Shown: positions 1 to 12,140, counted from the stretch's first letter. The stretch is 64,000 nucleotides of DNA from SAR86 cluster bacterium AG-390-O18 (GCA_003279605.1 QCHF01000002.1:385586-449585), one strand, 5' to 3'. The notes: generated by a model not told the origin, from the sequence alone. Numbers and translations: made by a program.

Positions 1-1034
1 TCTCTTTGGTCATGACCAGGGACACCCATTAAAGCTCCCGAGCCATAATCAGCCAAAACAAAATTTGCCGCCCAAATGTCTATCTCTTTATTTGAAATTG
101 GATGAATTGCCTTGGTCCTTAATTTGAAACCTTTTTTTTCTTGTTTTGATAAATCTGCTTCTGCCTGTTTTACATTAGAGTTATTTTTTATCCACTCAGC
201 TAATTCATGATTATCTTTTGCCTCTCTTTCTAAAATTTCGTGATTGAAAGACAATGCCATGAAAGTAACTCCCATGATGGTATCCGGTCTGGTGGTAAAT
301 ACTTCAATAGTATCTTCAAAATCTGAAATAAACTTAAACAAAACTCCTTTGGATTTTCCGATCCAATTTTTTTGCATTGTTTTGACTTGTTCAGGCCAAT
401 CATCTAAAAGATCTATATCATTCAAAAGCTCGTCAGCATAATCGGTAATTTTAAAAGACCATTGATTAATAATTTTTTTTTCAACTACAGCACCGGATCG
501 CCAACCCTTACCATCAATAACTTGCTCATTTGCAAGTACTGTTTTATCAATTGGATCCCAATTCACCTCAGTTTTTTCTCTGATAACCAAACCTTTTTCG
601 TAAAGCTTACAAAATAGCCATTGTTCCCATTTATAGTAATCTTCACTGCAAGTTTTTAATTCTCTGCGCCAGTCATAAGCAAAGCCCAGCGATTTAAGTT
701 GGAGCTTCATTTCTTGAATATTTTTCTCTGTCCAATCTTCAGGCGAAACTTTATTTTGAATAGCGGCATTCTCTGCAGGCAATCCAAAAGCATCCCAGCC
801 CATTGGTTGTAAGACATTTTTTCCTCTTAGTCTTTGATATCTTGAAATCACATCACCTATCGTATAGTTTCTAACATGCCCCATATGACATTGTCCTGAA
901 GGATAAGGAAACATACTTAAACAATAAAATTTTTCTTTTTTAGGGTCGGGCTCAACCTCAAAAGACTTATTATCATCCCAATATTCTTGAGCCTTTTTTT
1001 CGATTAATTGAAAGTTATATTCAGTTTCTGACAT
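1..1034 (-). CDS. leuS: Leucyl-tRNA synthetase, N-terminal part (gene runs off the window start)
   Basis: Minus-strand translation from ATG at 1034 gives [19 protein letters not shown]...[57 protein letters not shown], with the class I HIGH-type motif of LeuRS. Absent from the ORF track because it has no stop in the window. Confidence 0.95.
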   Translation of the reverse strand, partial: MSETEYNFQLIEKKAQEYWDDNKSFEVEPDPKKEKFYCLSMFPYPSGQCHMGHVRNYTIGDVISRYQRLRGKNVLQPMGWDAFGLPAENAAIQNKVSPEDWTEKNIQEMKLQLKSLGFAYDWRRELKTCSEDYYKWEQWLFCKLYEKGLVIREKTEVNWDPIDKTVLANEQVIDGKGWRSGAVVEKKIINQWSFKITDYADELLNDIDLLDDWPEQVKTMQKNWIGKSKGVLFKFISDFEDTIEVFTTRPDTIMGVTFMALSFNHEILEREAKDNHELAEWIKNNSNVKQAEADLSKQEKKGFKLRTKAIHPISNKEIDIWAANFVLADYGSGALMGVPGHDQR

Positions 1035-2374
1035 TAGGAAATATTTAGAATTTCTTTAAGATAATTTATAGAAATATTTCCCTCAACAAAGTTTTTTTCA
1101 TGAAAGATCTTATCGTGTAGATCAGTATTGGTATCAATTCCTTCGATATACATTTCTTCAAGAGCTACTCTCATTTTTCTAATAGCATCCAGACGGTCTT
1201 TGGAGTGCGAGCAAATCTTAGCGATCAAAGCATCATAATACTGAGGGACTTTATATCCCGAATATAAGTGTGAGTCGGTTCTGATTCTAAATCCACCAGG
1301 AGGATGAAATTCCGTAACCAAACCCGGTGAAGGAATAAAGGTTTCAGAATGTTCGGCATTTATCCTGCATTCGATTGCATGGCCTCGACAATTTATTTCC
1401 TCTTGAGAAAATCTTATTTCTTCACCTGCTGCAATTTTTATTTGTAACTTTACTAGGTCTATCCCTGTAATCATTTCGGTAATGGTGTGCTCTACCTGAA
1501 GACGAGTATTCATTTCAATGAAATAAAATTCTCCATTTTCATATAGGAACTCAAAAGTACCCAGGCCTTTATAATTAAGTTCTTTACAAGTATCTACTGA
1601 AACTTGCCTTATCTCTTGAAGTTTTTCTTCAGGAATTCCAAAAGCTGGTGCCTCTTCAATAATCTTTTGATTTTTTCTTTGGATGGAACAATCTCTTTCA
1701 AAAAAATGAATTACATTTCCTGCGTTATCTCCAGCTATTTGAATTTCAACATGTCTTGGAGAGGTTAAAAACTTTTCTAAATAAATTTCATCGCTGCCAA
1801 AACTATTCAAAGCTTCTCTTTGTGTAAGTTGCAACTTATCGAGTAAATCAGCCTCTTCCTCAACTATTTGAATACCTTTACCACCACCACCGGCAGCAGC
1901 TTTAATGATTACTGGATACCCGACCTTTTTTGCGATTTCCATTGTTTCTCTGTTTGTTGCAGAAATTCTTCCTGTACCTGGAACACATTGCATACCTGAG
2001 TTTGAAACAGCCTCTTTCGCTGAAATTTTATTACCCATGATCTTAATGCTCTCTGGGTCTGGTCCAATAAAAGTATATCCACTTGCAAGTACTTGTTCTG
2101 CGAAGTGATCGTTTTCTGCTAAAAAACCTACCCCAGGGTGAATGGCATCACTGTCTGTAACTTCACAAGCACTTATAATAGCTGGGATATTTAGATAACT
2201 TTTAGCAGACTCTGCAGGCCCTATGCAAACAGATTCGTCAGCCATTTTTACATGTTTTAAGTCTTTATCTGCCTCAGAGTAGATAGCAACCGTAGCAATT
2301 CCCATTTCTTTACAGGCTCTTAGAACTCTAAGAGCTACCTCTCCTCTATTGGCAATGAGAATTTTTTTGAACAT
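1034..2374 (-). CDS. accC: Acetyl-CoA carboxylase, biotin carboxylase subunit
   Basis: [25 protein letters not shown] and ATP-grasp motifs ([23 protein letters not shown]); adjacent to accB. Confidence 0.98.
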   Translation of the reverse strand: MFKKILIANRGEVALRVLRACKEMGIATVAIYSEADKDLKHVKMADESVCIGPAESAKSYLNIPAIISACEVTDSDAIHPGVGFLAENDHFAEQVLASGYTFIGPDPESIKIMGNKISAKEAVSNSGMQCVPGTGRISATNRETMEIAKKVGYPVIIKAAAGGGGKGIQIVEEEADLLDKLQLTQREALNSFGSDEIYLEKFLTSPRHVEIQIAGDNAGNVIHFFERDCSIQRKNQKIIEEAPAFGIPEEKLQEIRQVSVDTCKELNYKGLGTFEFLYENGEFYFIEMNTRLQVEHTITEMITGIDLVKLQIKIAAGEEIRFSQEEINCRGHAIECRINAEHSETFIPSPGLVTEFHPPGGFRIRTDSHLYSGYKVPQYYDALIAKICSHSKDRLDAIRKMRVALEEMYIEGIDTNTDLHDKIFHEKNFVEGNISINYLKEILNIS

Positions 2375-2845
2375 TTATTCTATTACAAATAAAGGTTGCC
2401 CAAACTCAACTGGTTCAGCATTTTCAATTAGAACTTGCTTGATAGTTCCCGAAGAGTCTGCCTTTACTTCATTCATCATTTTCATGGCTTCAATGATACA
2501 GAGAACATCTCCTTCTGAAATTTTGTCACCAACCGATACAAAATCTTTTGCTCCTGGATTTGGCGCTGCATAAAAAGTTCCAACCATTGGAGAGTCAATG
2601 GTTTTTCCAGATATTGTTTCGGCTTTAGCTGATTCACTAATATCTGATTCCACAGAGAGATCATCCTTAACAGCCTCAGGCTGAGGAGCAGGGGCAACAA
2701 CATTGGACGTTACAATTTGTTCTTGAACAGGAACGGAAATTGCTTTGACTAGTTTTACAGATTCTTCTCCTTCTTTAATTTCAATTTCATTGAGTTGTGA
2801 CTCTTCTAACATTTCTATTAGTTTTTTTACTTTTCTAATATCCAT
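2375..2845 (-). CDS. accB: Biotin carboxyl carrier protein of acetyl-CoA carboxylase
   Basis: C-terminal biotinyl domain with EAMKMMNEV motif; upstream of accC in the same operon. Confidence 0.97.
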   Translation of the reverse strand: MDIRKVKKLIEMLEESQLNEIEIKEGEESVKLVKAISVPVQEQIVTSNVVAPAPQPEAVKDDLSVESDISESAKAETISGKTIDSPMVGTFYAAPNPGAKDFVSVGDKISEGDVLCIIEAMKMMNEVKADSSGTIKQVLIENAEPVEFGQPLFVIE

Positions 2846-2857
2846 AGTTTCTCCTTT

Positions 2858-3292
2858 TTAAAATCTTTCTATTGCCAGTTCTAGGGCAGCTTTGTATCCC
2901 TGCTCGCCAAAACCGGAAATTATGCCAATTGCTATGTCAGAAAAATAAGACTTTTCTCTGAACGCTTCTCTATTAAAAATATTGCTTATATGAATTTCAA
3001 TAAGTGGAATGTCTACTCCAAGAATAGCATCTCTTAGGGCAACGCTAGTATGAGTGAAAGCACCTGGGTTAAATAAAATACACGAAACCTTTTCTTCTTT
3101 TCCTGCTTGAATTCTATCTACAAGTTCATGCTCTGCATTACTTTGAAAAGTCTTTAAACCAACTTTATTTTTTTTTGCAATCTCAATTAAATCTTTTTCT
3201 ATTTGTACTAAGGTCTGTTCACCGTAGATATCTGTTTCTCGCTTGCCTAGCAAATTAAGATTGGGACCATTTAAAAGAAGAAAACTTTTCAT
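2858..3292 (-). CDS. aroQ: 3-dehydroquinate dehydratase type II
   Basis: [15 protein letters not shown]...[16 protein letters not shown]-type motifs, 144 aa, next to accB. Confidence 0.97.
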   Translation of the reverse strand: MKSFLLLNGPNLNLLGKRETDIYGEQTLVQIEKDLIEIAKKNKVGLKTFQSNAEHELVDRIQAGKEEKVSCILFNPGAFTHTSVALRDAILGVDIPLIEIHISNIFNREAFREKSYFSDIAIGIISGFGEQGYKAALELAIERF

Positions 3293-3313
3293 TTTAAAGA
3301 TTTTAGCCGAAAT

Positions 3314-3751
3314 TTAATCTATTTTCACAGAAGATATACTTTTTTTGTCGTACTTAATAAAAATATTTTTTATTTTGTCGGGATAACATACCTTATTTTT
3401 ATAGCAACCTTGATAGCTTAAGAATATTTTCTTCTCATCTCTGGGAAAAAATTCAATTCTAAAATCAGAATCAACAATTTCAGATAGACCAAAAAACACA
3501 TCTTCTTTTTCTTTCTTCTTGCCTTGAAATTTAAAATGTATATTTGAATCGGTTAGATCTTTTAAAATTATTTTATCCAAATAAATATAAGTTTCAGGCA
3601 CCAATTGGAAATTTACTAAAATGTTTTTATTTTCAACTTCGGTAGAAAGCATAAAAGCTTCATCAACAGAAGGTATAAAATTATTTGAGTCAAATATTTG
3701 TGCATGACTCAGAAGAGAAAAACAGCCAGCTATAAATAATTTTTTTTTCAT
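3314..3751 (-). CDS. Stand-alone DsbD N-terminal (alpha, DsbC-interaction) domain protein
   Basis: Signal-like N-terminus, beta-rich 145 aa protein, motif YQGCYKNKVCYPDKI resembling the DsbD alpha-domain YQGCA...LCYPP motif; sits in the dsbD position upstream of aroQ. Confidence 0.75.
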   Translation of the reverse strand: MKKKLFIAGCFSLLSHAQIFDSNNFIPSVDEAFMLSTEVENKNILVNFQLVPETYIYLDKIILKDLTDSNIHFKFQGKKKEKEDVFFGLSEIVDSDFRIEFFPRDEKKIFLSYQGCYKNKVCYPDKIKNIFIKYDKKSISSVKID

Positions 3752-3765
3752 GTAATCTTCGTCAT

Positions 3766-5346
3766 ATGAATTTTTTAGAAGTTAAAAATCTCTCCATTTA
3801 TTTTAATACAAATAAAGACAATCAAATTTTAGCAGCCTCAAATATTTCCTTTTCCATTCCAAAGGGCAAAACACTTTCTATTGTTGGAGAATCAGGTTCT
3901 GGAAAAAGTATCATCGGGCTATCAATTATGAAGTTACTTCCTTACCCTTTGGCTAGCCATGGACCAGAAAGTAAGATTCTTTTTAAAGGCGAAGATATTC
4001 TTCAAAAATCAAAATCTCAAATGCGTAAATTGCGAGGAAAAAAAATATCAATGATTTTTCAAGAACCCATGACTTCATTAAACCCCTTTTTGAAATGCGG
4101 AGAACAGATCAAAGAGAGCATTTTTTACAGTTCTAAAAATCTTGATAAAAAAAATCGAGTTATGGAGCTTTTAGAAGAAGTTGAGTTCGAGGATCCGGAA
4201 AAAATCTTTAACTCCTATCCTCATCAAATTTCAGGCGGACAGAGACAAAGAGTCATGATTGCAATGGCCATTGTAAATGAGCCAGATTTATTAATTGCTG
4301 ATGAACCAACTACCGCCCTTGATGTTAGTGTTGAACAAAGCTTATTAGTATTATTAAAAAAAATACAAAAAAAAATAGGGATGAGCATCATATTTATTTC
4401 TCACGATCTAAATATTGTAAGAAAAATATCAGATAGAGTTTTGGTCATGCAAAAAGGTGAGATTAAAGAAGAAAATTCAATGAATGAAATTTTTCAAAAT
4501 CCCAAGAATCCCTATACTCAAAGATTAATTAATTCCTCTCCAGAACCTAAACAAGGCATTACTGATCGCAGTGATGAAATTTTAAAAATTTCTTCATTGA
4601 ATTTAACTTATTCAAAAAGAGATTTTATTGGCAGAACCTCTAATTTCTCTGCCCTTATGAACATCAATTTATCTATTAAAAAAAATTCAGCACTTGGTTT
4701 AGTAGGGGAATCTGGATCGGGGAAGTCGTCTCTTGCGAGATCGATCTTAGGAATTGAGAGATTTTCGGGAGAGATATTCTTCAAAAATAAAAAAATATCA
4801 AATTATAATAATCAAGAAAAAAAACATTTCAAAAAAAATTGCCAGCTTGTTTTTCAAGATCCTTTTAGCTCTCTTTCGCCGAGACAAAAAATATTCGATA
4901 TTGTTAAAGAGGGACTTGATATCCACGAATCCTCATTAACCTTCCTGCAAAAAAAAGAGAAAGTATTGAAAGCTCTTGAAGACGTAAAAATGGATGAAAG
5001 TTGTCTTACTAAATACCCTCATGAGTTTTCTGGCGGTCAAAGACAGAGAATCGCCCTTGCAAAAGTTATAATTTTAGAGCCAGATTTTCTCATCTTAGAC
5101 GAACCAACTTCAGCACTTGATATTTCTATCCAAAAAGAAATAATCAACCTTTTATTGGAATTACAGTCAAAAAGGGGATTGAGTTATTTGTTGATTAGTC
5201 ATGATCTAAAGGTCATTAATGCTATTGCAGATGAAATAGTTGTTTTAAAGTCAGGTAAAATAGTCGAACAAGGTAAGCGAGATGACATTTTTTATAATGC
5301 AAAAGAACAGTATACGAAATCGTTAATCCAGGCAGCTTACAATTAA
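3766..5346 (+). CDS. ABC transporter ATP-binding protein with two ATPase domains (oligopeptide/YejF-like)
   Basis: Two Walker A motifs (GESGSGKS twice), two signature motifs (SGGQRQR twice), two Walker B motifs (LLIADEPTTALD, FLILDEPTSALD); 526 aa. Confidence 0.93.
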   Translation: MNFLEVKNLSIYFNTNKDNQILAASNISFSIPKGKTLSIVGESGSGKSIIGLSIMKLLPYPLASHGPESKILFKGEDILQKSKSQMRKLRGKKISMIFQEPMTSLNPFLKCGEQIKESIFYSSKNLDKKNRVMELLEEVEFEDPEKIFNSYPHQISGGQRQRVMIAMAIVNEPDLLIADEPTTALDVSVEQSLLVLLKKIQKKIGMSIIFISHDLNIVRKISDRVLVMQKGEIKEENSMNEIFQNPKNPYTQRLINSSPEPKQGITDRSDEILKISSLNLTYSKRDFIGRTSNFSALMNINLSIKKNSALGLVGESGSGKSSLARSILGIERFSGEIFFKNKKISNYNNQEKKHFKKNCQLVFQDPFSSLSPRQKIFDIVKEGLDIHESSLTFLQKKEKVLKALEDVKMDESCLTKYPHEFSGGQRQRIALAKVIILEPDFLILDEPTSALDISIQKEIINLLLELQSKRGLSYLLISHDLKVINAIADEIVVLKSGKIVEQGKRDDIFYNAKEQYTKSLIQAAYN

Positions 5347-5353
5347 TTTTTAG

Positions 5354-7024
5354 ATGACGAAAATAAATAAACGAAAACATTCAGCTCCTTTGGTTGACGG
5401 ACCCGAACAAGCTCCCTCAAGGTCAATGCTTAGAGCTGCAGGTTTTGAAGATGTTGATTTTAAAAGACCTCAAGTTGGGGTTGCATCTACGTGGTCTAAT
5501 GTAACGCCATGTAATATGCACATCAATGATCTTGCTTCGTTAGTTTGCGATTCAATTGATCAAGAAGAGTTGAAGGCTGTATTATTTAATACCATAACAA
5601 TCTCTGATGGAATCTCAATGGGAACCTTAGGAATGAGATATTCATTAGTTTCAAGAGAAGTTATAGCGGACTCAATCGAAACAGTAGTCGGTTGTCAGTC
5701 TTTTGATGGCGTAGTTGCAATTGGGGGTTGTGATAAAAATATGCCAGGCTGTTTAATTGGCTTGGCTCGATTAAATCGACCATCTATTTTTGTCTATGGC
5801 GGCTCAATTAGGCCCGGGGCCAACCATACAGATTTGATAACTGTGATGGAGGGAGTGGGAAGTTTTTCAAGTAATAAAATTTCTGAAGAAGAATTAATTG
5901 CAATTGAAAAAACAGCTCTACCTGGACCTGGCTCTTGCGGAGGAATGTATACTGCAAACACAATGGCTTCTGCGATTGAAGCCTTGGGTATGAGCTTACC
6001 TGGGAGCAGCTCGCAAGACGCAGTTTCAACAGACAAACAAGAAGATTGTAGGAAAATTGGTAGTGCAATCAATAATCTTCTTGAAAAAGATATAAAGCCT
6101 ACAGATATCATGACCAGGGAGGCTTTTGAAAATGCTATTCGTGTTGTAATTGCTTTGGGTGGATCAACCAATGCCGTACTTCATTTGCTAGCAATGGCAA
6201 AAAGTGTAGACATACCTTTGAATATTGACGATTTTGAGGAAATTGGTAAAACCAGTCCGTTATTGGCTGACTTAAGGCCTTCAGGACATTTTCTTATGTC
6301 CGAGTTGAATGAAATTGGAGGTATACAACCTTTGATGAAAACTCTTCTAGATGCCAACTTTCTTCATGGGGATACTTTGACGGTAACAGGTAAAACCATG
6401 GCTGAAAATTTGAGTGAGGTTAATCCTTATCCAGAAAAGCAAAAAATTATAATGCCTTTGGACAAGCCTATAAAGAAAGATAGTCATTTAAAAATCTTAA
6501 AAGGTAATCTTGCAAGTGACGGAGCCGTAGCAAAAATTACTGGAAAAGAGGGACATAGTTTTTCAGGTTCAGCTCGAGTTTTTAATTCTGAAGAAGAAAC
6601 TTTAGATGCTATTTATGGTTCTAAGATTCAAGAAGGCGATGTAATTGTTGTTAGATATGAAGGTCCGGTTGGTGGCCCAGGTATGAGAGAAATGCTCAAA
6701 CCAACATCGGCAATTATGGGCCAAGGTCTTGGAGATAAAGTTGCTTTTATTACAGACGGAAGATTTTCTGGCGGTTCTCATGGTTTTGTAGTCGGCCATG
6801 TGACTCCTGAAGCTGCTAAAGGTGGTTTAATAGGCCTTTTGAAAGATGGCGATAAAATTACTATAGATGCATTAAAAGGAACAATTGAGGCAGACATATC
6901 AGCAAATGAAATCAAAAAAAGAAAGAAAAATTGGAAAAATCCTAAGCCAATGCCTAAAAAAGGTGTTTTAGCTAAGTATGCGAAAACAGTTCAGTCAGCT
7001 TCTGAAGGAGCAGTTACAGACTAA
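5354..7024 (+). CDS. ilvD: Dihydroxy-acid dehydratase
   Basis: [65 protein letters not shown]. Confidence 0.98.
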   Translation: MTKINKRKHSAPLVDGPEQAPSRSMLRAAGFEDVDFKRPQVGVASTWSNVTPCNMHINDLASLVCDSIDQEELKAVLFNTITISDGISMGTLGMRYSLVSREVIADSIETVVGCQSFDGVVAIGGCDKNMPGCLIGLARLNRPSIFVYGGSIRPGANHTDLITVMEGVGSFSSNKISEEELIAIEKTALPGPGSCGGMYTANTMASAIEALGMSLPGSSSQDAVSTDKQEDCRKIGSAINNLLEKDIKPTDIMTREAFENAIRVVIALGGSTNAVLHLLAMAKSVDIPLNIDDFEEIGKTSPLLADLRPSGHFLMSELNEIGGIQPLMKTLLDANFLHGDTLTVTGKTMAENLSEVNPYPEKQKIIMPLDKPIKKDSHLKILKGNLASDGAVAKITGKEGHSFSGSARVFNSEEETLDAIYGSKIQEGDVIVVRYEGPVGGPGMREMLKPTSAIMGQGLGDKVAFITDGRFSGGSHGFVVGHVTPEAAKGGLIGLLKDGDKITIDALKGTIEADISANEIKKRKKNWKNPKPMPKKGVLAKYAKTVQSASEGAVTD

Positions 7025-7064
7025 AAAAGCTTGTTTTATTTGAATACGTCCTCATAATAAAAAT

Positions 7065-7388
7065 ATGTCTAAACCTATCGAACTAACAGACGAAAATTTA
7101 GAAGAAACCCTTTCAAGTTCCTCAGTACCAGTGCTAGTTGACTACTGGGCTGAATGGTGCGGACCTTGCAAAATGGTTGCTCCAGTTCTAGAAGAGCTTG
7201 CAGCTGAACTTGATGGCAAATTAACCATTGGTAAGGTTGATGTTGATTCCAACAGGGACTCAGCAGCTAAACAAAATGTCATGAGCATTCCTACTCTTAT
7301 TTTATTTAAGGATGGACAACCCATTGACCAAAGGATTGGCGCTTTAACAAAAAATCAGCTCCAAGAATTTATTAACGAACATATTTAA
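7065..7388 (+). CDS. trxA: Thioredoxin
   Basis: AEWCGPCKMVAPVLEEL active site, 107 aa; immediately upstream of rho as in other gammaproteobacteria. Confidence 0.97.
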   Translation: MSKPIELTDENLEETLSSSSVPVLVDYWAEWCGPCKMVAPVLEELAAELDGKLTIGKVDVDSNRDSAAKQNVMSIPTLILFKDGQPIDQRIGALTKNQLQEFINEHI

Positions 7389-7489
7389 TACTCAAAAAAA
7401 CTAGACTCGTAATTTCTATAGTGTTACATTGCATTCCTACTTCCAGTAGAAATACTCATAATCTTTAATTTATACAAACATTTAAAAAA

Positions 7490-8752
7490 ATGCATTTAGG
7501 GGAACTTAAAGCAAAACCAGTCGAAGAATTACTCACTATTGCTGAGGGCATGGGTATTGAAAACTTATCTCGTCAAAAAAAACAAGACGTCATCTTCAAC
7601 ATTCTAAAAACTCATTCCAATGGCGGAGAAGATATCGAAGGGGAAGGAGTTTTAGAAATTTTAAACGATGGTTTCGGATTTTTAAGATCACCATCATCTT
7701 CTTATCTTGCTGGTCCCGACGATATATATGTCTCACCAAGCCAAATTAGAAGATTCGGTCTAAAAACAGGCGATTCTGTTTCTGGAAATATTAGACCTCC
7801 AAAAGATGGCGAAAGATATTTTGCCTTGCTCAAAATAGATCAAATAAATTTTGAACCTTCAGACAAAACAAAAAATAAAGTTGCCTTTGAAAACCTAACA
7901 CCCCTATTTCCAGAGGAAAGAATCATAATGGAATCTGGTAATGGAACCACAGAGGACCTTTCCGCAAGGATAATTGATTTGGTATCACCTACTGGAAAAG
8001 GCCAAAGAGGATTGATTGTCTCACCTCCAAAAGCCGGTAAAACTCTTTTAATGCAATCAATTGCTCATTCAATTGAAAAAAACAGTCCTGAAAGCAAATT
8101 AATGGTTTTGCTTGTTGACGAAAGACCAGAAGAAGTTACAGATATGAAAAGGTCTGTGAGGGGAGAAGTTGTTGCAAGTACTTTCGATGAACCTCCTTCT
8201 CGACACGTACAAGTTGCAGAAATGGTGATAGCCAAAGCAAAAAGACTCGTCGAAAAGAAACATGACGTTATAATTTTGCTTGATTCAATTACAAGGTTGG
8301 CAAGAGCTTACAATTCAACTCAAGCAGCCTCTGGAAAAATCTTAACTGGAGGAGTTGATGCAAATGCTTTAGAAAAACCAAAAAGATTTTTTGGAGCAGC
8401 AAGAAATATAGAAGGTGGAGGCAGTTTGACAATTATCGCAACCGCACTAATTGATACTGGTTCCAGAATGGATGAGGTAATCTTTGAAGAATTCAAGGGC
8501 ACCGGTAACCAAGAAATTCATTTGGATCGAGCTATTGCTGAAAAAAGAATTTTTCCTGCTATTAATATCCGAAGATCGGGAACTAGAAGAGAGGAACTCA
8601 TTACCGATGATGCTGAATTAGCAAGAATTAATATTCTTAGAAAACTGCTTCATGAAATGGAAGACATTGATGCTACTGACTGGTTAATTGATAAGTTAAG
8701 CAAACATAAAACCAACAGTGAATTCTTCGATTCTATGAAGAAAGGCAAATAA
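7490..8752 (+). CDS. rho: Transcription termination factor Rho
   Basis: Full-length Rho: [44 protein letters not shown]. Confidence 0.98.
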   Translation: MHLGELKAKPVEELLTIAEGMGIENLSRQKKQDVIFNILKTHSNGGEDIEGEGVLEILNDGFGFLRSPSSSYLAGPDDIYVSPSQIRRFGLKTGDSVSGNIRPPKDGERYFALLKIDQINFEPSDKTKNKVAFENLTPLFPEERIIMESGNGTTEDLSARIIDLVSPTGKGQRGLIVSPPKAGKTLLMQSIAHSIEKNSPESKLMVLLVDERPEEVTDMKRSVRGEVVASTFDEPPSRHVQVAEMVIAKAKRLVEKKHDVIILLDSITRLARAYNSTQAASGKILTGGVDANALEKPKRFFGAARNIEGGGSLTIIATALIDTGSRMDEVIFEEFKGTGNQEIHLDRAIAEKRIFPAINIRRSGTRREELITDDAELARINILRKLLHEMEDIDATDWLIDKLSKHKTNSEFFDSMKKGK

Positions 8753-9338
8753 CCTCTGCTAAAACGTACTTTTTTCTTCCTAAATTTTTTTCCTTTTTTA
8801 AAGATAGAGATTCTGGAATTTTAAGTTCTAATTTCTTTTCATATTCAAAATAAATCTTTCCGCTTTTAGACAAAAGATTTTTATTTAAAATACTAGACAG
8901 CAAGTCATCAATCAAATTCTTATTAAAAGGTGGATCTATAAAGATCAAATCGTATTTGGTTTTAGATTTATAATTTTTTACCCAATCCAAGCACTCTGCA
9001 CAAAAAAAATCACAATTTTCTTTCACACTCATGTCGGAATAAACCTTTTTTATTTTTTGGAGGTAGTCTTTATTTTTTTCGACAAAAGTTATCCTTTTTG
9101 CTCCTCTAGAAAATGCTTCCAAACCTAATGCTCCTGTTCCAGAAAAAAGATCCAGGCAGTGCATTTCACTTAAATTCTGCCCCAACCAGTTAAAAAGAGT
9201 CTCTTTTGCTCTATCCGGGGTTGGTCTTAAGTCATCACTTAAATCAAAGAAAATTTTCTTACCTTTCCATTTTCCTCCAGTGATTCTAATTTCGCCTTTT
9301 TTTTCTTTCTTCATTTCATTTATGATAATACATGACAT
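8733..9338 (-). CDS. rsmD: 16S rRNA (guanine966-N2)-methyltransferase
   Basis: [52 protein letters not shown]. Confidence 0.95.
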   Translation of the reverse strand: MSCIIINEMKKEKKGEIRITGGKWKGKKIFFDLSDDLRPTPDRAKETLFNWLGQNLSEMHCLDLFSGTGALGLEAFSRGAKRITFVEKNKDYLQKIKKVYSDMSVKENCDFFCAECLDWVKNYKSKTKYDLIFIDPPFNKNLIDDLLSSILNKNLLSKSGKIYFEYEKKLELKIPESLSLKKEKNLGRKKYVLAEVICLSS

Positions 9339-9361
9339 AATCTGCTTTTAAATTTACCTTT

Positions 9362-9829
9362 GTGCCTACTTTGAAAGAAAAATTTCTAGAAGTTCTTAGA
9401 ACAACAAAACAAAATGTTTTTGTTTTAGCCGCAGAAAGTGGTGATCAACGTCATGCGATGACTGTTTCTTCTGTTTTTTCGGCATCATTAGAGCCTATGT
9501 CCATGGCAGTTAGTGTTAACCAAAACGCAAGCCTTCATGATATTTTGACTATAGGCAGTAGATTTTCTTTAAACCTTTTAGCTTCAGATCAAATAGAAAT
9601 TGCCGAAATTTGCAGTGGCAGTGAAGAAGGAAAAATTAGATTCCAACATTCTGATTGGGAATTTTCTGAAATTCCTTATTTAAAATCTGCACAATCAAAT
9701 TTATTTTGCATTTGCAGAAAAATAGTACCTTTATATTCTCATTCTTTAGTAATTGGCGAAGTTCAAAACTTATCTCATTCGGGAAATATGAACCCTTTAA
9801 TTTATCAAGATGGAAAATATGAAACTTAA
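9362..9829 (+). CDS. Flavin reductase-like domain protein
   Basis: 155 aa; fold-family pattern (FVLAAESGDQRHAMTVSSVFSASLEPMSMAVSVNQNASLHDIL...FSLNLLAS). GTG start. Confidence 0.85.
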   Translation: MPTLKEKFLEVLRTTKQNVFVLAAESGDQRHAMTVSSVFSASLEPMSMAVSVNQNASLHDILTIGSRFSLNLLASDQIEIAEICSGSEEGKIRFQHSDWEFSEIPYLKSAQSNLFCICRKIVPLYSHSLVIGEVQNLSHSGNMNPLIYQDGKYET

Positions 9830-12140
9830 AATATTTAAAATATTACTGCTATCCATATTTTCTGGTCTCATAACAGCATCAATAACAGTTGATGGTGTTC
9901 TTGATGAACCTGCTTGGAAAGGTGCTCAATCTTTAAGTGATTTTGTAACTGTTTATCCTAACGATAAATCAAAACCAAAATACAAAACCGAAGTAAAAGT
10001 TTTTTCTGATGATAAAGGCATATATTTTGGTTTTGTAAATGAACAACCTATTGAAACGCATACTCCCTTGAAACATCCTAGAGACAAATGGTTTGTTGAT
10101 GCTGATAGAAATTTTATCATGATAGATTTTGATGGTAATGCAACCGTAGGATACGAATTTTCAGTCACGCTTGGCGATACTTTGCGAGATGCAATTGTGA
10201 CTAATGAAAATGAGCTATCAGATAGTTGGGATGCAATTTGGTATGCAAAGACGCACCAAACAAAAACTGCTTGGTTTTCTGAATTTTTTATTCCTTGGGA
10301 AGTAGCTCCAATGAATATTATTGAGGGAAAAAAAAGAAACATAAAAGTGACTTTTGTTAGAAGGCATCATTCTGAAAATAAGTTTTATAACATTCCAGGG
10401 CTTTGGGCCGAACAATCACCTTTTTTGTCTAGGTTTTTAAGTTTGAAAGTAGATAATCCAGAAAACGTTAAGACCTCTAGAGTTGACTACTTTCCATATT
10501 TGAGCTTCACCAATAACTTTATTGAGAACAATAGAAACATAAATTTTGGGGGTGAAATATTTTGGGACATCAACTCAGAATCAAAACTGGATGTTTCTAT
10601 AAATCCAGATTTTGGTCAGGTTGAAAGTGATGATCTAATTGTAAACTTCTCTGCGATTGAAACTTATTACAAAGATAAAAGACCTTTTTTTACAGAAAAC
10701 CAAACTCTATTCGAAATCACCGGGTGGAATCTTTACTTTGTAAATACTAGAAGGATTGGAGGCATTCCTGATAAATGTTCGCCTACCAATGAGACTTTAA
10801 AAGGACAGTGCGCGAACAGCCTCATAGATTCTTCAGACATTGATCTTGCTTTAAGGTATACCCAAAAGTCTCAGGAAAACGAGTTTGGATTTTTCTCTGC
10901 ATTTGAAGCCAATAGCCTTCATTCTTCTGGAAGAGACTACTTTGCAGGTAGATATCGAAGAAATATTTCTGAAGCAAATGGCAAGATGGGATACATGGTT
11001 ACTGCAGTAGATAGACCCTCCATAAATCGAGAAGCCTACGTTCATACAGTAGATTTTGATTTTAAGCCTTCTGCTCCTACAAGAGTTTATGGATGGCTGA
11101 GTCAAGCTCATATCAAAGATAATTTAAATGATACAGTCGGAACAGGAGCAAGAGTGGTTGTTACAAAAGGGTTTTCTGACCAACTCTTTGTATTAGGCGC
11201 TATAAATTATTTAGATGAAGATTTTAATATCAATGATATGGGATACATTGAAGAATATAACAAAATCTCGGCTGGTGGTTTCTTACAATATATCCGCCCA
11301 ATTAAAGATAAAAAATCAAAAGTTGCACAGACAATACTTAAAGTAAATGGAGGGCACAATAGATCTACAGAAGGATATGGAAACGGAATAGGATTCATTA
11401 CGGAACTCGAATTATTTATGCGAGATAATTCTTACTTGAAATTAAACTGTAACTGCACAGTAAAAAGAGGAAAGGATTTCACTGAGACAAGGAACTACCC
11501 GACCGCACCTTATATTGAAAGTTTGGCAAATTATAATTTTCAATTAGCTTACTACACTCCTAGAACTGACCGGATCAGACCTTTTGTAAAGTTTGGCCTG
11601 TCTACTGGAGGTTATAGAATAAATGACTTAAATTCAGATCTGCGAAACGAAACAGTCAACTTTGGACTTGGATTAATTTTGACTACTTCAAGTCAATTCC
11701 GAGCTTCTTTAGATTTCTTTGAGTACCAAAAGGAAAACAATTGGGAAGTTTGGCAAAAAGAAAACCTTTTTGGATACTATGATAAAGAAATGGTCTCCTC
11801 CGGAATAAACCTAGATTGGTTTCCTGGCAATAATCAAGAATTTAGATTGAAAGCTTTCATTTATGGAATCAAAGCGAATAATGCAAGATCTTTTCGTGTA
11901 AATCAAAATGGGTATATGTCATCGTCCTCGGATGCAATCAATCCTTTCCAAGTTTCAGAAACAGCATTCCAAATAAGATATAAATATGAATTTTCTCCAT
12001 TATCAAATTTATATGTGGTTTATACTCGCGGGGGAAAATCATCGGGACTACTTAATGATTCTTTCGATGGTCTTTATTCTAATGCTTGGAATCAACAAAC
12101 TTTGGATAAATTTATTGTCAAAATTAGATATAAATTTTAA
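9819..12140 (+). CDS. DUF5916-type outer-membrane barrel protein with family 9-like carbohydrate-binding N-terminal domain
   Basis: Signal peptide MKLKIFKILLLSIFSGLITA, then VDGVLDEPAWKGA...; long beta-rich C-terminus ending in ...KFIVKIRYKF. The ORF-track start (9810) overlaps the upstream gene; ATG at 9819 fits the signal peptide better. Confidence 0.75.
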   Translation: MKLKIFKILLLSIFSGLITASITVDGVLDEPAWKGAQSLSDFVTVYPNDKSKPKYKTEVKVFSDDKGIYFGFVNEQPIETHTPLKHPRDKWFVDADRNFIMIDFDGNATVGYEFSVTLGDTLRDAIVTNENELSDSWDAIWYAKTHQTKTAWFSEFFIPWEVAPMNIIEGKKRNIKVTFVRRHHSENKFYNIPGLWAEQSPFLSRFLSLKVDNPENVKTSRVDYFPYLSFTNNFIENNRNINFGGEIFWDINSESKLDVSINPDFGQVESDDLIVNFSAIETYYKDKRPFFTENQTLFEITGWNLYFVNTRRIGGIPDKCSPTNETLKGQCANSLIDSSDIDLALRYTQKSQENEFGFFSAFEANSLHSSGRDYFAGRYRRNISEANGKMGYMVTAVDRPSINREAYVHTVDFDFKPSAPTRVYGWLSQAHIKDNLNDTVGTGARVVVTKGFSDQLFVLGAINYLDEDFNINDMGYIEEYNKISAGGFLQYIRPIKDKKSKVAQTILKVNGGHNRSTEGYGNGIGFITELELFMRDNSYLKLNCNCTVKRGKDFTETRNYPTAPYIESLANYNFQLAYYTPRTDRIRPFVKFGLSTGGYRINDLNSDLRNETVNFGLGLILTTSSQFRASLDFFEYQKENNWEVWQKENLFGYYDKEMVSSGINLDWFPGNNQEFRLKAFIYGIKANNARSFRVNQNGYMSSSSDAINPFQVSETAFQIRYKYEFSPLSNLYVVYTRGGKSSGLLNDSFDGLYSNAWNQQTLDKFIVKIRYKF

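Noticed and set aside
5794-6171. 125-aa minus-strand ORF within ilvD
   Set aside because: Opposite a highly conserved enzyme gene; no recognisable domain.
7425-7455. CTACT-TCC-AGTAG hairpin upstream of rho
   Set aside because: Only 5 bp; not enough to claim an attenuator without conservation.
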